Below, in pieces: positions 1-6,889 of a DNA stretch of 9,769 nucleotides (positions are counted from its first letter, which is position 1; each line of letters begins with the position of its first letter). The notes beneath the pieces were generated by a model, which was given only the letters and a program-made list of their open reading frames with translations, had not been told where the DNA came from and did no database searches. A program made the position numbers and the translations under genes. Source of the stretch: an uncultured Selenomonas sp. GTDB taxonomy: Bacteria; Bacillota; Negativicutes; Selenomonadales; Selenomonadaceae. Location: NCBI GenBank assembly GCA_938045435.1, contig CALIBA010000227.1, positions 1 to 9,769 of the forward strand, given 5' to 3'.

Positions 1-1284
1 TGCAAGGTCAATCAGTTCGAGACGGAGACGATGGAGGGCCTGTTTCGCGCACACGGCTATACCGTCGTCCCATTTGAAACGGCGGCAGATGTCTATGTCA
101 TCAATACATGCTCGGTGACGCATCTGAGTGATCGCAAGTCCCGCCAGCTCATCCGCCGTGCACAGCGCATGAATCCGAGGGCCTGTATTGCAGTCTGTGG
201 CTGCTATGCGCAGGTGGCGCCAGAGGAGATCCGTGCGCTTTCGGGGGTGCGTGTCGTCCTCGGGACGAAGGAGCGTGCACATATCGTTGCCTATGTGGAG
301 GAGGCACTGAAAGAGGGCGCGGAGCTTATCGAGCAGGTCACGGATGTGATGCAGGCACGCTCCTTTGAAGATATACCGATGACCTCCATGCCGCACCGCA
401 CGCGTGCCTTTCTCAAAATAGAGGATGGCTGTCAAAATTTCTGCTCCTTCTGCATCATTCCCTATGCACGCGGGCCCGTGAAGTCGCGGCAGCTTTCTGC
501 TGTGCAGCGTGAGATAGAGCGTTTTGTGGCGGCGGGATTCCATGAGGTTGTTCTAACGGGCATTCATCTTGGCGCCTATGGGATTGATCTGCCCGCACGG
601 CCCACGCTTGCCGATGCGTGCCGCACGGCACTCTCTCTGCCGGAGCTGCGGCGTCTTCGGCTCGGCTCTTTGGAATCCGTGGAACTGTCTGCGGATCTTT
701 TGTCACTGATGCGCACGGAGCCGCGTTTCGCAGCACATCTGCATCTGCCGCTTCAGGCGGGGAGCGATGCCGTTCTGCGGGCGATGAACCGCCATTATGA
801 TACGGCGGCATTCGCCCATCTGCTCTCGGAGGTGCGCAGTGCTGTTCCGGGGGTTGCCATATCCACGGACATCATCGTGGGATTTCCAGGGGAAACTGAG
901 GAGCAGTTTGACGAGGGGCTGCGCTTTGTACGTGCGATGGGGTTTTCGCGGCTGCACGTTTTTCCCTACTCGCCGCGCAAAGGGACACCTGCCGCGGCGC
1001 GTACGGATCAAGTCCCCGGCGCACTGCGGCGGGAACGCGCTGCGCGGATGCAGGCGCTCGCCGGGGCGCTGTCAGAGCAGTTCCATCATGCCTCCTTAGG
1101 GCGTGTTGCACCGGTTCTCTTTGAGCGTGAAGCGGGCGGTGTTTTCGATGGGCTGACAGATACCTACATCCGCGTCTATACGGACGCGCCCGTATCGCGC
1201 GGGGAGATGGTTCCCATGCATCTTATGCGGCTCTATCGCGACGGCGTTTGGGGGGAGCCGCACAGCACCATAAAAAATCCTTGA
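1..1284 (+). CDS. mtaB: tRNA t6A37 methylthiotransferase MtaB, 5'-truncated by window edge
   Basis: MtaB-type radical SAM enzymes add a methylthio group to N6-threonylcarbamoyladenosine at position 37 of tRNAs reading ANN codons. The reading frame is open from base 1, and its first residues, CKVNQFET, are the family's N-terminal motif, so only a few residues are missing. Counting from base 1, the three N-terminal cluster cysteines are C1, C37 (NTC) and C68 (CGCY). The radical SAM motif CxxxCxxC is C144, C148 and C151 within DGCQNFCSFC. PLQAGSD and GFPGETEE are typical of the MiaB/MtaB/RimO family. The last 70 or so residues match a TRAM-like RNA-binding domain. About 427 residues are visible, close to full family length. 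MtaB is favoured over MiaB and RimO by the CKVN start and overall pattern. The stop codon lies inside the next promoter. Confidence 0.93.
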   Translation, partial: CKVNQFETETMEGLFRAHGYTVVPFETAADVYVINTCSVTHLSDRKSRQLIRRAQRMNPRACIAVCGCYAQVAPEEIRALSGVRVVLGTKERAHIVAYVEEALKEGAELIEQVTDVMQARSFEDIPMTSMPHRTRAFLKIEDGCQNFCSFCIIPYARGPVKSRQLSAVQREIERFVAAGFHEVVLTGIHLGAYGIDLPARPTLADACRTALSLPELRRLRLGSLESVELSADLLSLMRTEPRFAAHLHLPLQAGSDAVLRAMNRHYDTAAFAHLLSEVRSAVPGVAISTDIIVGFPGETEEQFDEGLRFVRAMGFSRLHVFPYSPRKGTPAAARTDQVPGALRRERAARMQALAGALSEQFHHASLGRVAPVLFEREAGGVFDGLTDTYIRVYTDAPVSRGEMVPMHLMRLYRDGVWGEPHSTIKNP

Positions 1285-1309
1285 CATGGCATGGGAAAAA
1301 TGTTAATAT
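1281..1309 (+). promoter_or_regulatory. Consensus sigma-70-type promoter for tRNA-Arg
   Basis: A perfect -35 box TTGACA (1281-1286) and a -10 box TAATAT (1304-1309) are separated by 17 bp. TG at 1301-1302 adds an extended -10 element. The -35 box overlaps the mtaB stop codon TGA (1282-1284). The predicted start, near 1316, leaves about 15 nt of 5' leader before the mature tRNA. Confidence 0.85.
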
Positions 1310-1330
1310 AGTCACCGTCGCAAGGCATGT

Positions 1331-1408
1331 GACTCAGTAGCTCAGCTGGATTAGAGTATTTGACTACGAATCAAAGGGTCGGGGGTTCGAATCCCTCCTG
1401 GGTCACCA
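1331..1408 (+). tRNA. tRNA-Arg (anticodon ACG), CCA encoded
   Basis: A full cloverleaf can be drawn. The acceptor stem is GACTCAG (1331-1337) with CTGGGTC (1398-1404), including one G-T pair. The D stem is GCTC (1340-1343) with GAGT (1354-1357). The anticodon stem is TTTGA (1359-1363) with TCAAA (1371-1375), around the loop CTACGAA. The T arm is GGGGG, TTCGAAT, CCCTC (1381-1397). Loop positions 34-36 read ACG, the arginine anticodon whose A34 is normally edited to inosine to read CGU, CGC and CGA. The discriminator is A1405 and the 3' CCA (1406-1408) is encoded. The 5' flank GT (1329-1330) could extend pairing with the CCA region, but the 7-bp acceptor register fits the T8-A9 and D-stem positions best. 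Confidence 0.97.
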
Positions 1409-1419
1409 TAACAAGAAAG

Positions 1420-1454
1420 AAAACGCACTGACAAAAGTCGGTGCGTTTTGTTTT
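1420..1454 (+). terminator. Intrinsic terminator after tRNA-Arg
   Basis: The 13-bp stem AAAACGCACTGAC (1420-1432) pairs with GTCGGTGCGTTTT (1437-1449), with one T-G pair and an AAAA loop. A T-rich tail, GTTTT, follows. It begins 12 nt after the CCA end and closes the single-tRNA transcript. Confidence 0.88.
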
Positions 1455-1503
1455 GTGCTGCTTTTATGCAGGATTGAGAATGAAAATATGAACGAGATTC
1501 AGT

Positions 1504-1538
1504 TTTTCCTTTTCAAATGGAAAATTTTTCGTTATAAT
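1504..1538 (+). promoter_or_regulatory. Promoter of the TetR gene with overlapping inverted repeat
   Basis: A perfect -10 box TATAAT (1533-1538) lies 17 bp after a weaker -35 box TTTTCA (1510-1515). An inverted repeat, TTTTCC (1504-1509) and GGAAAA (1519-1524) with a 9-nt spacer, straddles the -35 box. It is about the size of a TetR-family operator, so autoregulation is plausible but unproven. The sequence is AT-rich, which makes chance repeats more likely. Confidence 0.6.
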
Positions 1539-1579
1539 GAAGGAAGTAGGCTGAAAGAGAGAAGGGAGAAGGATTTTTC

Positions 1580-2212
1580 ATGGAACAGCTTGGGCGTCGG
1601 GAGCGCAAGAAGCTGCAGTCGCGCAAGACGATTCTCGAGGCGGCAGTCAGCGAGTTCTCCAAGCGTGGCTATCGGGAAACATCGGTGGCAGATATTATGA
1701 GCGCGGCGGATCTTGGCATTGGGACGTTCTATAATTATTTTGACTCAAAGGAGGATCTGCTGTTCTCTTTGTTGGCACGCCTCAGCGAGATGATCCGCAT
1801 AGCACTCTCCGAGGCGCGTGCGGCGGAGCGGACACCGATCGAGCTGCTGGAAGTCGCCTCCTATGTGACGGCGAAGTTCCTCGACGAGAACCGCTTTGTT
1901 CTGCCGCTCTTCCTTTCGGCTTCACATCATGCGTCAGTGCAGGGAATTGCGCCGATGCATATGCAGGAGAAGGTGGCGCAGAAAAGGAACCGCACGACAC
2001 CCCAGATCAAGGAGGTCTTTGCGGAGATCATCGCGCAGGGGCAGGAGACGGGCGAGATCCGCAGGGATGTGCCAGTCGATCTCATCGCAGAGATGTTCCA
2101 TTCTCTTTATCAAGCGGCCGCGTTTAGTTACCTTGACATTCCGTTTCAAGAAAACGTCATGCTCAAGACGCGGCTGCTGCTCGATGGCATTCGTGTGCGC
2201 CGCGAAGGATAG
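1580..2212 (+). CDS. TetR/AcrR-family transcriptional regulator
   Basis: This 210-residue protein has the length and layout of a TetR repressor, a dimeric DNA-binding protein released by a small ligand. Residues 15-63 form the helix-turn-helix domain: RKTILEAAVSEFSKRGY, then TSVADIM and the signature GIGTFYNYFDSKEDLL. The remaining 145 residues are a helical ligand-binding and dimerisation domain with no motif that names the ligand. The start at 1580 is supported by the purine-rich ribosome binding site GGGAGAAGG, 7 nt upstream. The gene ends 36 nt before the first radical SAM gene on the same strand. It may therefore regulate that pair, perhaps sensing a tetrapyrrole, but this rests only on position. 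Confidence 0.93.
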   Translation: MEQLGRRERKKLQSRKTILEAAVSEFSKRGYRETSVADIMSAADLGIGTFYNYFDSKEDLLFSLLARLSEMIRIALSEARAAERTPIELLEVASYVTAKFLDENRFVLPLFLSASHHASVQGIAPMHMQEKVAQKRNRTTPQIKEVFAEIIAQGQETGEIRRDVPVDLIAEMFHSLYQAAAFSYLDIPFQENVMLKTRLLLDGIRVRREG

Positions 2213-2226
2213 AGCCTACCTAGGCT
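2213..2226. promoter_or_regulatory. Short palindrome between tetR and nirJ1
   Basis: AGCCTA (2213-2218) and TAGGCT (2221-2226) are perfect inverted arms around a 2-nt centre. They start one base after the TetR stop codon and lie 23 nt before the next start codon. With so short a loop it is better read as a protein-binding half-site pair than as an RNA hairpin. It has no similarity to the TTTTCC/GGAAAA repeat upstream of tetR, so the two are not obviously sites for one protein. Confidence 0.3.
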
Positions 2227-2248
2227 ATGTGTATTTTAGGAGAGCAAA

Positions 2249-3439
2249 ATGATCAGCGTAACGAAACTGCTTTTTATGGACGAGTATTACGGCGACTCGC
2301 TGCGTTACGGGCATAATGCGCATCGGATGAAGAACGGTGCTGCTGACGGGATGGGGCCGGTTGTCGTCTGGAACTCCACGCGCACGTGCAACCTGCGCTG
2401 CCGTCACTGTTATATGGCCTCGGACGGACAGCGCTATGAAGGGGAGCTGACAACACAAGAGGCAAAGCACTTCATTGATGGGCTGGCAGAGTTCCGCGTA
2501 CCGGTGCTGCTCTTTTCGGGGGGGGAACCGCTCATCCGTCCGGACTTTTTCGAGCTTGCGGCATATGCAAAAGAGCGCGGCGTCCGCCCGACGCTTTCGA
2601 CGAATGGGACGCTCATCACGCGCGATGTGGCACAGCGCATCAAGGAGATCGGCGTCGGCTATGTCGGCATATCGCTCGACGGGCTTGCGGATGTGAACGA
2701 TATGTTCCGTGGCGTTGCGGGTGCATATCAAAAGGCGATGGAGGGGATCGAAAACTGCGTTGCCGTGGGGCAGCGCGTGGGGCTGCGGTTTACCATCAAC
2801 CGCCACAATATCATGGAGCTGGATCGCATCTTTGATTTTATAGAGGAAAAGGGCATCGACCGTGTCTGCTTCTACCACCTCGTCTACGCCGGGCGCGGGG
2901 GGCAGATGATGGATGAGGATGTCACCGCTGAGGAGTCTCGGCAGGCGATGGATACCATCATTGCGCGCACCAAGGATTTTGAGGCGCGCGGCCTCAAAAA
3001 GGAAATTCTGACAGTTGATAACCACTGTGACGGCGTATATATGTACATCAAGGCGATTGCCGAGGGGAACGATGCGGGCGCAGCGCAGATTAAAAAACTC
3101 ATCGGATCGAATGGCGGCAACCGCTCCGGCATTGCATTCGGCGAGGTCGATCCGATGGGCTATGTCCATCCCGACCAATTTACGCAGCACCATACGTTTG
3201 GCAATGTGCGCGAGAAGAAATTCGGCGAGATCTGGCAGGATATGACGCACCCGATTCTTGCAGGGCTCAAAGATCGCAAGCCGCTCTTGAAGGGACGCTG
3301 CTCAAAATGCCAATATCTCAGTTGGTGCAACGGGAATTTCCGTACGCGCGCCGAGGCACGGACGGGGGATTTCTGGGCGTCTGATCCCTCCTGCTATCTG
3401 ACGGATGAGGAGATCGGCGTGCAGGAGATGGCACTATGA
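2249..3439 (+). CDS. nirJ1: Radical SAM/SPASM protein, NirJ1/AhbC-like (siroheme-derived heme synthesis)
   Basis: This 396-residue protein belongs to the NirJ/AhbC group, cytoplasmic Fe-S enzymes that remove side chains from didecarboxysiroheme on the way to heme or heme d1. The radical SAM cluster is C47, C51 and C54 (TCNLRCRHC). GGEP (91-94) is the SAM-binding motif, followed by STNG and ISLDG. The C-terminal SPASM-like region has C351, C354, C360 and C382. Where many SPASM proteins carry a Cys after the PDG-type turn, this one has VHPDQF (306-311), followed by FGNV, as I recall for NirJ and AhbC. The early motif LRYG, then PVVVWNSTRTCN, also fits that group. The start follows AGGAG with a 6-nt gap. 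The stop overlaps the start of the next gene. Which side chain it removes (acetate or propionate) cannot be read from sequence. Confidence 0.8.
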   Translation: MISVTKLLFMDEYYGDSLRYGHNAHRMKNGAADGMGPVVVWNSTRTCNLRCRHCYMASDGQRYEGELTTQEAKHFIDGLAEFRVPVLLFSGGEPLIRPDFFELAAYAKERGVRPTLSTNGTLITRDVAQRIKEIGVGYVGISLDGLADVNDMFRGVAGAYQKAMEGIENCVAVGQRVGLRFTINRHNIMELDRIFDFIEEKGIDRVCFYHLVYAGRGGQMMDEDVTAEESRQAMDTIIARTKDFEARGLKKEILTVDNHCDGVYMYIKAIAEGNDAGAAQIKKLIGSNGGNRSGIAFGEVDPMGYVHPDQFTQHHTFGNVREKKFGEIWQDMTHPILAGLKDRKPLLKGRCSKCQYLSWCNGNFRTRAEARTGDFWASDPSCYLTDEEIGVQEMAL

Positions 3440-4539
3440 TGGGGAACGCGGCAGGAACGCATATGCACGAGATGGGCGGGCATCCCCATGCGGCAGGGCA
3501 CCCTGCCGGCGTGCCGCAGGGCGCCCTTGGCGGCGGGGTCAAGATTATCTCGTGGAATACGACGAATGCCTGCAACATGTACTGTGCGCACTGCTATCGT
3601 GATGCGGGCTGCCGTGCGGATGAAGAACTCTCGACCGAGGAGGGCAGGAAGCTCCTGCGCGAGATCGCAAAGGCGGGCTTCCGCATCATGATTTTCTCAG
3701 GTGGGGAACCCTTAACGCGCCCCGACATCCTCGAGCTCGTCTCCTATGCGCGCTCTCTTGGACTCATCCCCGTCTTCGGCACCAACGGGACGCTGATTGA
3801 TCTGCCGATGGCAAAGGCACTGAAGGAGGCGGGTGCGTGCGGCATGGGCATATCCCTCGACTCGATGGATCGGGAAAAGCACGATACGTTCCGCTCGTTC
3901 CCCGGCGGCTGGGATGGTGCCGTACGCGGCATGATGAACTGCCGTGCGGCAGGGCTGCCGTTCCAGATTCATACGACGGTGATGGACTGGAACGCACACG
4001 AACTGGAGGCAATGACGGATTTCGCCGTAGAGATCGGGGCGAAGGCACACCACTTCTTTTTCCTCGTGCCGACGGGACGCGCACAGACCATTGAGGAGGA
4101 GTCGCTGCGTGCAGAGGCGTATGAGGATGTGCTCTCGCGCATCATGCGAAAGCAGGAGACGGTGGACATCGAGCTGAAGCCGACGTGTGCGCCGCAGTTC
4201 CTGCGCATCGCTGACCAGCTCGGCGTGGATACGCGCTTTACGCGCGGGTGTCTGGCAGGGCTCACGTACTGCATCATCAGCCCGCGCGGCAAGGTGCAGC
4301 CGTGTGCGTACCTCAACCGCGAGCTCGGCGATGTGCGCGAGACACCGTTCGACGAGATCTGGGCGAAGAATGAGGTGTTCCAGGAGCTGCGCACGCTCGA
4401 CTACGGCGGCGGTTGCGGCTCGTGCAGCTACAAGAAGTCCTGCGGCGGCTGCCGTGCGCGTGCGGCGTACTATCATGACGGCGACTTCATGGCGGAGGAG
4501 CCATGGTGTCTGTACCATGGGCGGCGCGGAGAAGCGTAA
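3436..4539 (+). CDS. nirJ2: Radical SAM/SPASM protein, NirJ2/AhbD-like
   Basis: This 367-residue partner of the preceding gene overlaps it in ATGA, which implies translational coupling. A Shine-Dalgarno AGGAG lies 8 nt upstream. A second ATG follows directly at 3439. The radical SAM cluster is C46, C50 and C53 (ACNMYCAHC), followed by SGGEP (88-92), GTNG and ISLDS. The SPASM domain is complete: C272, C279, C290 (PRGKVQPC), then C327, C330, C336, C339 and C358, enough for two auxiliary 4Fe-4S clusters. AhbD-type enzymes convert Fe-coproporphyrin III to heme by removing carboxyls from two propionates, which is the likely role. An alternative is a heme d1-like or peptide-modifying enzyme. The first 24 residues are unusual, with five histidines (H9, H11, H16, H18, H22) among Gly, Ala and Pro, and may bind metal or heme. 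Confidence 0.78.
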   Translation: MMGNAAGTHMHEMGGHPHAAGHPAGVPQGALGGGVKIISWNTTNACNMYCAHCYRDAGCRADEELSTEEGRKLLREIAKAGFRIMIFSGGEPLTRPDILELVSYARSLGLIPVFGTNGTLIDLPMAKALKEAGACGMGISLDSMDREKHDTFRSFPGGWDGAVRGMMNCRAAGLPFQIHTTVMDWNAHELEAMTDFAVEIGAKAHHFFFLVPTGRAQTIEEESLRAEAYEDVLSRIMRKQETVDIELKPTCAPQFLRIADQLGVDTRFTRGCLAGLTYCIISPRGKVQPCAYLNRELGDVRETPFDEIWAKNEVFQELRTLDYGGGCGSCSYKKSCGGCRARAAYYHDGDFMAEEPWCLYHGRRGEA

Positions 4540-4548
4540 GAGAATAGA

Positions 4549-4580
4549 CGAAAGCCCCCGATGATGGTCGGGGGCTTTCG
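4549..4580. terminator. Bidirectional terminator between convergent operons
   Basis: CGAAAGCCCCCGA (4549-4561) pairs perfectly over 13 bp with TCGGGGGCTTTCG (4568-4580) around a 6-nt loop. It lies 9 nt after the nirJ2 stop and 7 nt beyond the ATPase stop on the opposite strand, so it can serve both. The U-tracts are modest in both directions. Confidence 0.85.
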
Positions 4581-4587
4581 TGTGTCA

Positions 4588-6444
4588 TTATTCCTTTACA
4601 TGCAGCGCGCGCATGGCGTTGAGGATGGCGAGGACGGTGACACCGACATCGGCGAAGATCGCCGCCCAGAGCCCTGCCCAGCCGATTGCACCGAGGACAA
4701 GGACGATGCCCTTGATGCCGATGGCGAAGGTGATGTTCTGCCATGCGATGCGCATGGTCTTGCGTGCAATGTCGATGGCGGTCGCGATCTTTCGCGGCTC
4801 GTCGGTCATGAGGACGACATCCGCCGCCTCGATTGCCGCGTCCGAGCCGAGTACACCCATGGCGATGCCGACATCGGCGCGTGCGAGGACAGGGGCATCG
4901 TTGATGCCATCGCCGACGTAGGCGAGTGTTCTGCCCTCCTGCTGCGCTGCGAGACGTGTCTCGACCTGTGCGACCTTGTCCTGCGGGAGCAGCTCGGCAT
5001 GGACGGTGTCGATGCCGAGGCGCTTGCCGACACTCGCGCCGATTGGGCGTGTGTCGCCCGTGAGCATAACGGTCTCACGAATGCCGCGCTCCTTCAGGGC
5101 GCGGATCGCCTCCGCCGCGTCCTCCTTGATCTCGTCTGCGACGTGGACGACGCCTGCGAAGCGCCCGTCAATGGAGAGGTAGACCGCGCCCGCGTGGGGG
5201 ACGGGAGGGATGTTTACCGTGTTCTTTGCTGTGAGGAGGTCATGTGTACCGAGCAGGATGAAATGCCCGTTGATATGCGCGGAGATGCCGCGGCCCGCGT
5301 TTTCCTCCATCGAGTGTACGTCCGTGTCCTCGATTGTCCCGCCGTTGTCTGTGAAGGCACGGAGGATGGAGCGGCCGATGGGATGGGTGGAGTAGCGCTC
5401 GGCGTTCGCCGCGTAAAAGAGCACGTCTTCCTCTGCGAATCCCTCGGCGGGGATGACGCTCGCGACGTGGAAGCTGCCCTTTGTGAGCGTGCCGGTCTTG
5501 TCGAATACGACGGTGTCCGCCTTTGCCAGAGCCTCCAGGTAGTTGCCGCCCTTGATGAGGATGCCCGCGCGGCTCGCACCGCCGATCCCCGCGAAGAAGG
5601 AGAGCGGAACGGAAATGACGAGAGCACAGGGGCAGGAGATGACGAGGAAGGTGAGTGCGCGGTAGATCCACATGGAGAACGGATCACCCGTGACGAGCGG
5701 CGGGATGAGGGCAAGGAGCACTGCGCCGATGACAACGGCGGGCGTGTACCAGCGGGCAAAGCGCGTGATGAGCGTCTCGGTGGTCGCCTTCTTATCCGTC
5801 GCCTCCTCCACAAGCGAGAGGATGCGCTCGACGGTCGATTCCTCGTATGGGGTTGTGACCTCCACCTCGAGTACGCCGGTCTGGTTGATGCAGCCGCTGA
5901 TGATCTCGTTGCCCGCGCGTACTGCGCGGGGCATGGATTCACCTGTGAGCGCGGAGGTGTCGAGCAGCCCCTCGCCCTTTCGGATGATCCCGTCGAGCGG
6001 CACGCGCTCCCCCGGGCGGACGATGATGGTCTCGCCGACCTCGACCTCGTCGGGGAATACCTCCTCCTCCGCACCGTCGCGCAGGACGCATGCCGTGTCG
6101 GGACGGATGTCCATGAGAGAGGAGATGGAGCGGCGGGAGCGTTGAACGGCGTAGCCCTGGAACCACTCTCCGATCTGATAGAGCAGCATGACGGCAACGC
6201 CCTCGGAGTAGTCGCCGAGGGCAAGCGCGCCGAGGGTGGCGACTGCAATGAGGAAGTTCTCGTCAAAGACGCGTCCTTGGCGGATGTTCACCGCCGCGCG
6301 CCAGAGAATGTCCCAGCTGATGAGAGCGTAGGCTGCGAGGAGGAGTACGACACCGACGGTAATGCCTTCGAGGACCATTCCCGATATGAAGAGTGCTGCC
6401 GCTCCGCCGATGCGCATGAGCATTCTCTTTTGCTTCTTCGTCAT
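4588..6444 (-). CDS. cadA: P1B-type ATPase exporting Zn2+/Cd2+/Pb2+ (CadA/ZntA-like), no fused HMA domain
   Basis: This 618-residue membrane pump uses ATP to export soft divalent metals. Membrane helices can be seen near residues 12-45, 63-98, 234-252, 260-290 and 570-610. The actuator motif is TGES (167-170). The transmembrane metal site is CPC (271-273). The phosphorylation motif is DKTGT (315-319), with D315 accepting phosphate. STHPIG (352-357) is the P1B His-Pro motif and GDGIND is at 511-516. K578 and the DVG at 599-601 in the last helices match the Zn/Cd/Pb subgroup rather than copper pumps. Unlike many CadA/ZntA proteins it starts directly with membrane helices. The metal-binding domain is instead the separate gene 22 nt upstream. 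GGGGAG lies 6 nt before the start codon. zntA would be an equally fair name. Confidence 0.93.
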   Translation of the reverse strand: MTKKQKRMLMRIGGAAALFISGMVLEGITVGVVLLLAAYALISWDILWRAAVNIRQGRVFDENFLIAVATLGALALGDYSEGVAVMLLYQIGEWFQGYAVQRSRRSISSLMDIRPDTACVLRDGAEEEVFPDEVEVGETIIVRPGERVPLDGIIRKGEGLLDTSALTGESMPRAVRAGNEIISGCINQTGVLEVEVTTPYEESTVERILSLVEEATDKKATTETLITRFARWYTPAVVIGAVLLALIPPLVTGDPFSMWIYRALTFLVISCPCALVISVPLSFFAGIGGASRAGILIKGGNYLEALAKADTVVFDKTGTLTKGSFHVASVIPAEGFAEEDVLFYAANAERYSTHPIGRSILRAFTDNGGTIEDTDVHSMEENAGRGISAHINGHFILLGTHDLLTAKNTVNIPPVPHAGAVYLSIDGRFAGVVHVADEIKEDAAEAIRALKERGIRETVMLTGDTRPIGASVGKRLGIDTVHAELLPQDKVAQVETRLAAQQEGRTLAYVGDGINDAPVLARADVGIAMGVLGSDAAIEAADVVLMTDEPRKIATAIDIARKTMRIAWQNITFAIGIKGIVLVLGAIGWAGLWAAIFADVGVTVLAILNAMRALHVKE

Positions 6445-6466
6445 TGCTGTCTCCCCTTTCTCCGAA

Positions 6467-6685
6467 TTAAGCCTCGAGTACGGCGTCCGGCTCGATGGTC
6501 TTGGCGATCTTCTTGATCTCCGCGATGATCTCGTCGAAGCGCGCGTCGTCCGCGTCGAGGGTCATGCGCTCGCTGAGGAAGTTGATGCGCACCTTGTTCA
6601 CGCCCTCGATCTTTGCCGCAGCATCCTCAATCTTCTGCGCACAGTTGGCGCAGTCGATATCGCGAAACTTGAATGCCTTTTTCAT
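6467..6685 (-). CDS. Small HMA-domain metal-binding protein (metallochaperone)
   Basis: This 72-residue protein is a single heavy-metal-associated domain with the beta-alpha-beta-beta-alpha-beta pattern. The metal site is C12 and C15 in DCANC; an acidic residue before CxxC is usual in zinc/cadmium rather than copper domains. Its sequence resembles the N-terminal domain normally fused to CadA/ZntA pumps. As the first gene of the operon, 22 nt before the ATPase start, it probably delivers or senses metal for that pump in the cytoplasm. The Shine-Dalgarno AAAGGGG lies about 10 nt before the ATG. It could instead act as a regulatory buffer protein. Confidence 0.9.
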   Translation of the reverse strand: MKKAFKFRDIDCANCAQKIEDAAAKIEGVNKVRINFLSERMTLDADDARFDEIIAEIKKIAKTIEPDAVLEA

Positions 6686-6702
6686 GGTATTGTACCCCTT
6701 TC

Positions 6703-6728
6703 AATATATGAATAACCGTTCATATGTT
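6703..6728. promoter_or_regulatory. ArsR/SmtB-like metalloregulator operator
   Basis: ATATGAA (6706-6712) and TTCATAT (6719-6725) form perfect inverted arms with a 6-nt centre. Allowing one mismatch, the symmetry extends to 26 bp (6703-6728). On the minus strand the core reads TGAACGGTTATTCA, which has the TGAA-N6-TTCA form of SmtB/ArsR-family operators. It lies just downstream of the minus-strand -10 box and covers the predicted start site, where a bound repressor would block transcription until metal releases it. No ArsR gene is present in the window. Confidence 0.78.
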
Positions 6729-6730
6729 AG

Positions 6731-6759
6731 ATTATATAAGCTGTGGTTGAAAAAGTCAA
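6731..6759 (-). promoter_or_regulatory. Strong promoter of the HMA-ATPase operon
   Basis: On the minus strand, TTGACT (6759-6754) and a perfect TATAAT (6736-6731) are separated by exactly 17 bp. Transcription should begin near 6724, inside the SmtB-like operator, leaving about 40 nt of leader before the HMA start codon. Confidence 0.87.
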
Positions 6760-6798
6760 GGGGCAGGTATGCTTTTTGTAAAATGCTGCAGCTATTGG

Positions 6799-6840
6799 CG
6801 CAGTTTGCATGGATGCAGCCCGCACCAAACCAAAACTGCG
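6799..6840. repeat. Inverted repeat in the long intergenic region
   Basis: CGCAGTTT (6799-6806) and AAACTGCG (6833-6840) are perfect 8-bp inverted arms 26 nt apart. A second pair nearby, GCTGCA (6785-6790) and TGCAGC (6814-6819), overlaps it and would compete for pairing. No ORF with a credible ribosome binding site covers it. It may be part of an untranslated transcript ending at the hairpin near 6930, or a remnant of one. Confidence 0.4.
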
Positions 6841-6889
6841 TGCAGTCAGTATGCGGTGATTTGCGGCATAAAACATCTGCGCAGAGGGG

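Noticed and set aside
1329..1406. A tRNA start at 1329 with a 9-bp acceptor stem
   Set aside because: The extra pairs would use part of the CCA end; starting at 1331 gives the standard 7-bp stem, T8-A9 and an encoded CCA.
2225..3250. A 341-codon open frame on the minus strand opposite the NirJ1-like gene
   Set aside because: The + strand protein has all its cluster cysteines and a good ribosome binding site; the antisense frame matches no family and has no promoter or ribosome binding site.
2213..4587. A peptide-modification (RiPP) locus built on the two SPASM radical SAM enzymes
   Set aside because: No small precursor ORF is seen beside them (gaps of 36 nt upstream and about 48 nt downstream), and the VHPDQF motif and paired arrangement fit NirJ/AhbC better.
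4561..6516. A 651-codon open frame on the + strand opposite the ATPase and the end of the HMA gene
   Set aside because: It is antisense to two clearly recognised proteins, resembles no family, has an odd Asp/Glu/Ala/Arg-rich composition and no ribosome binding site. Long open frames opposite GC-rich genes arise by codon bias.
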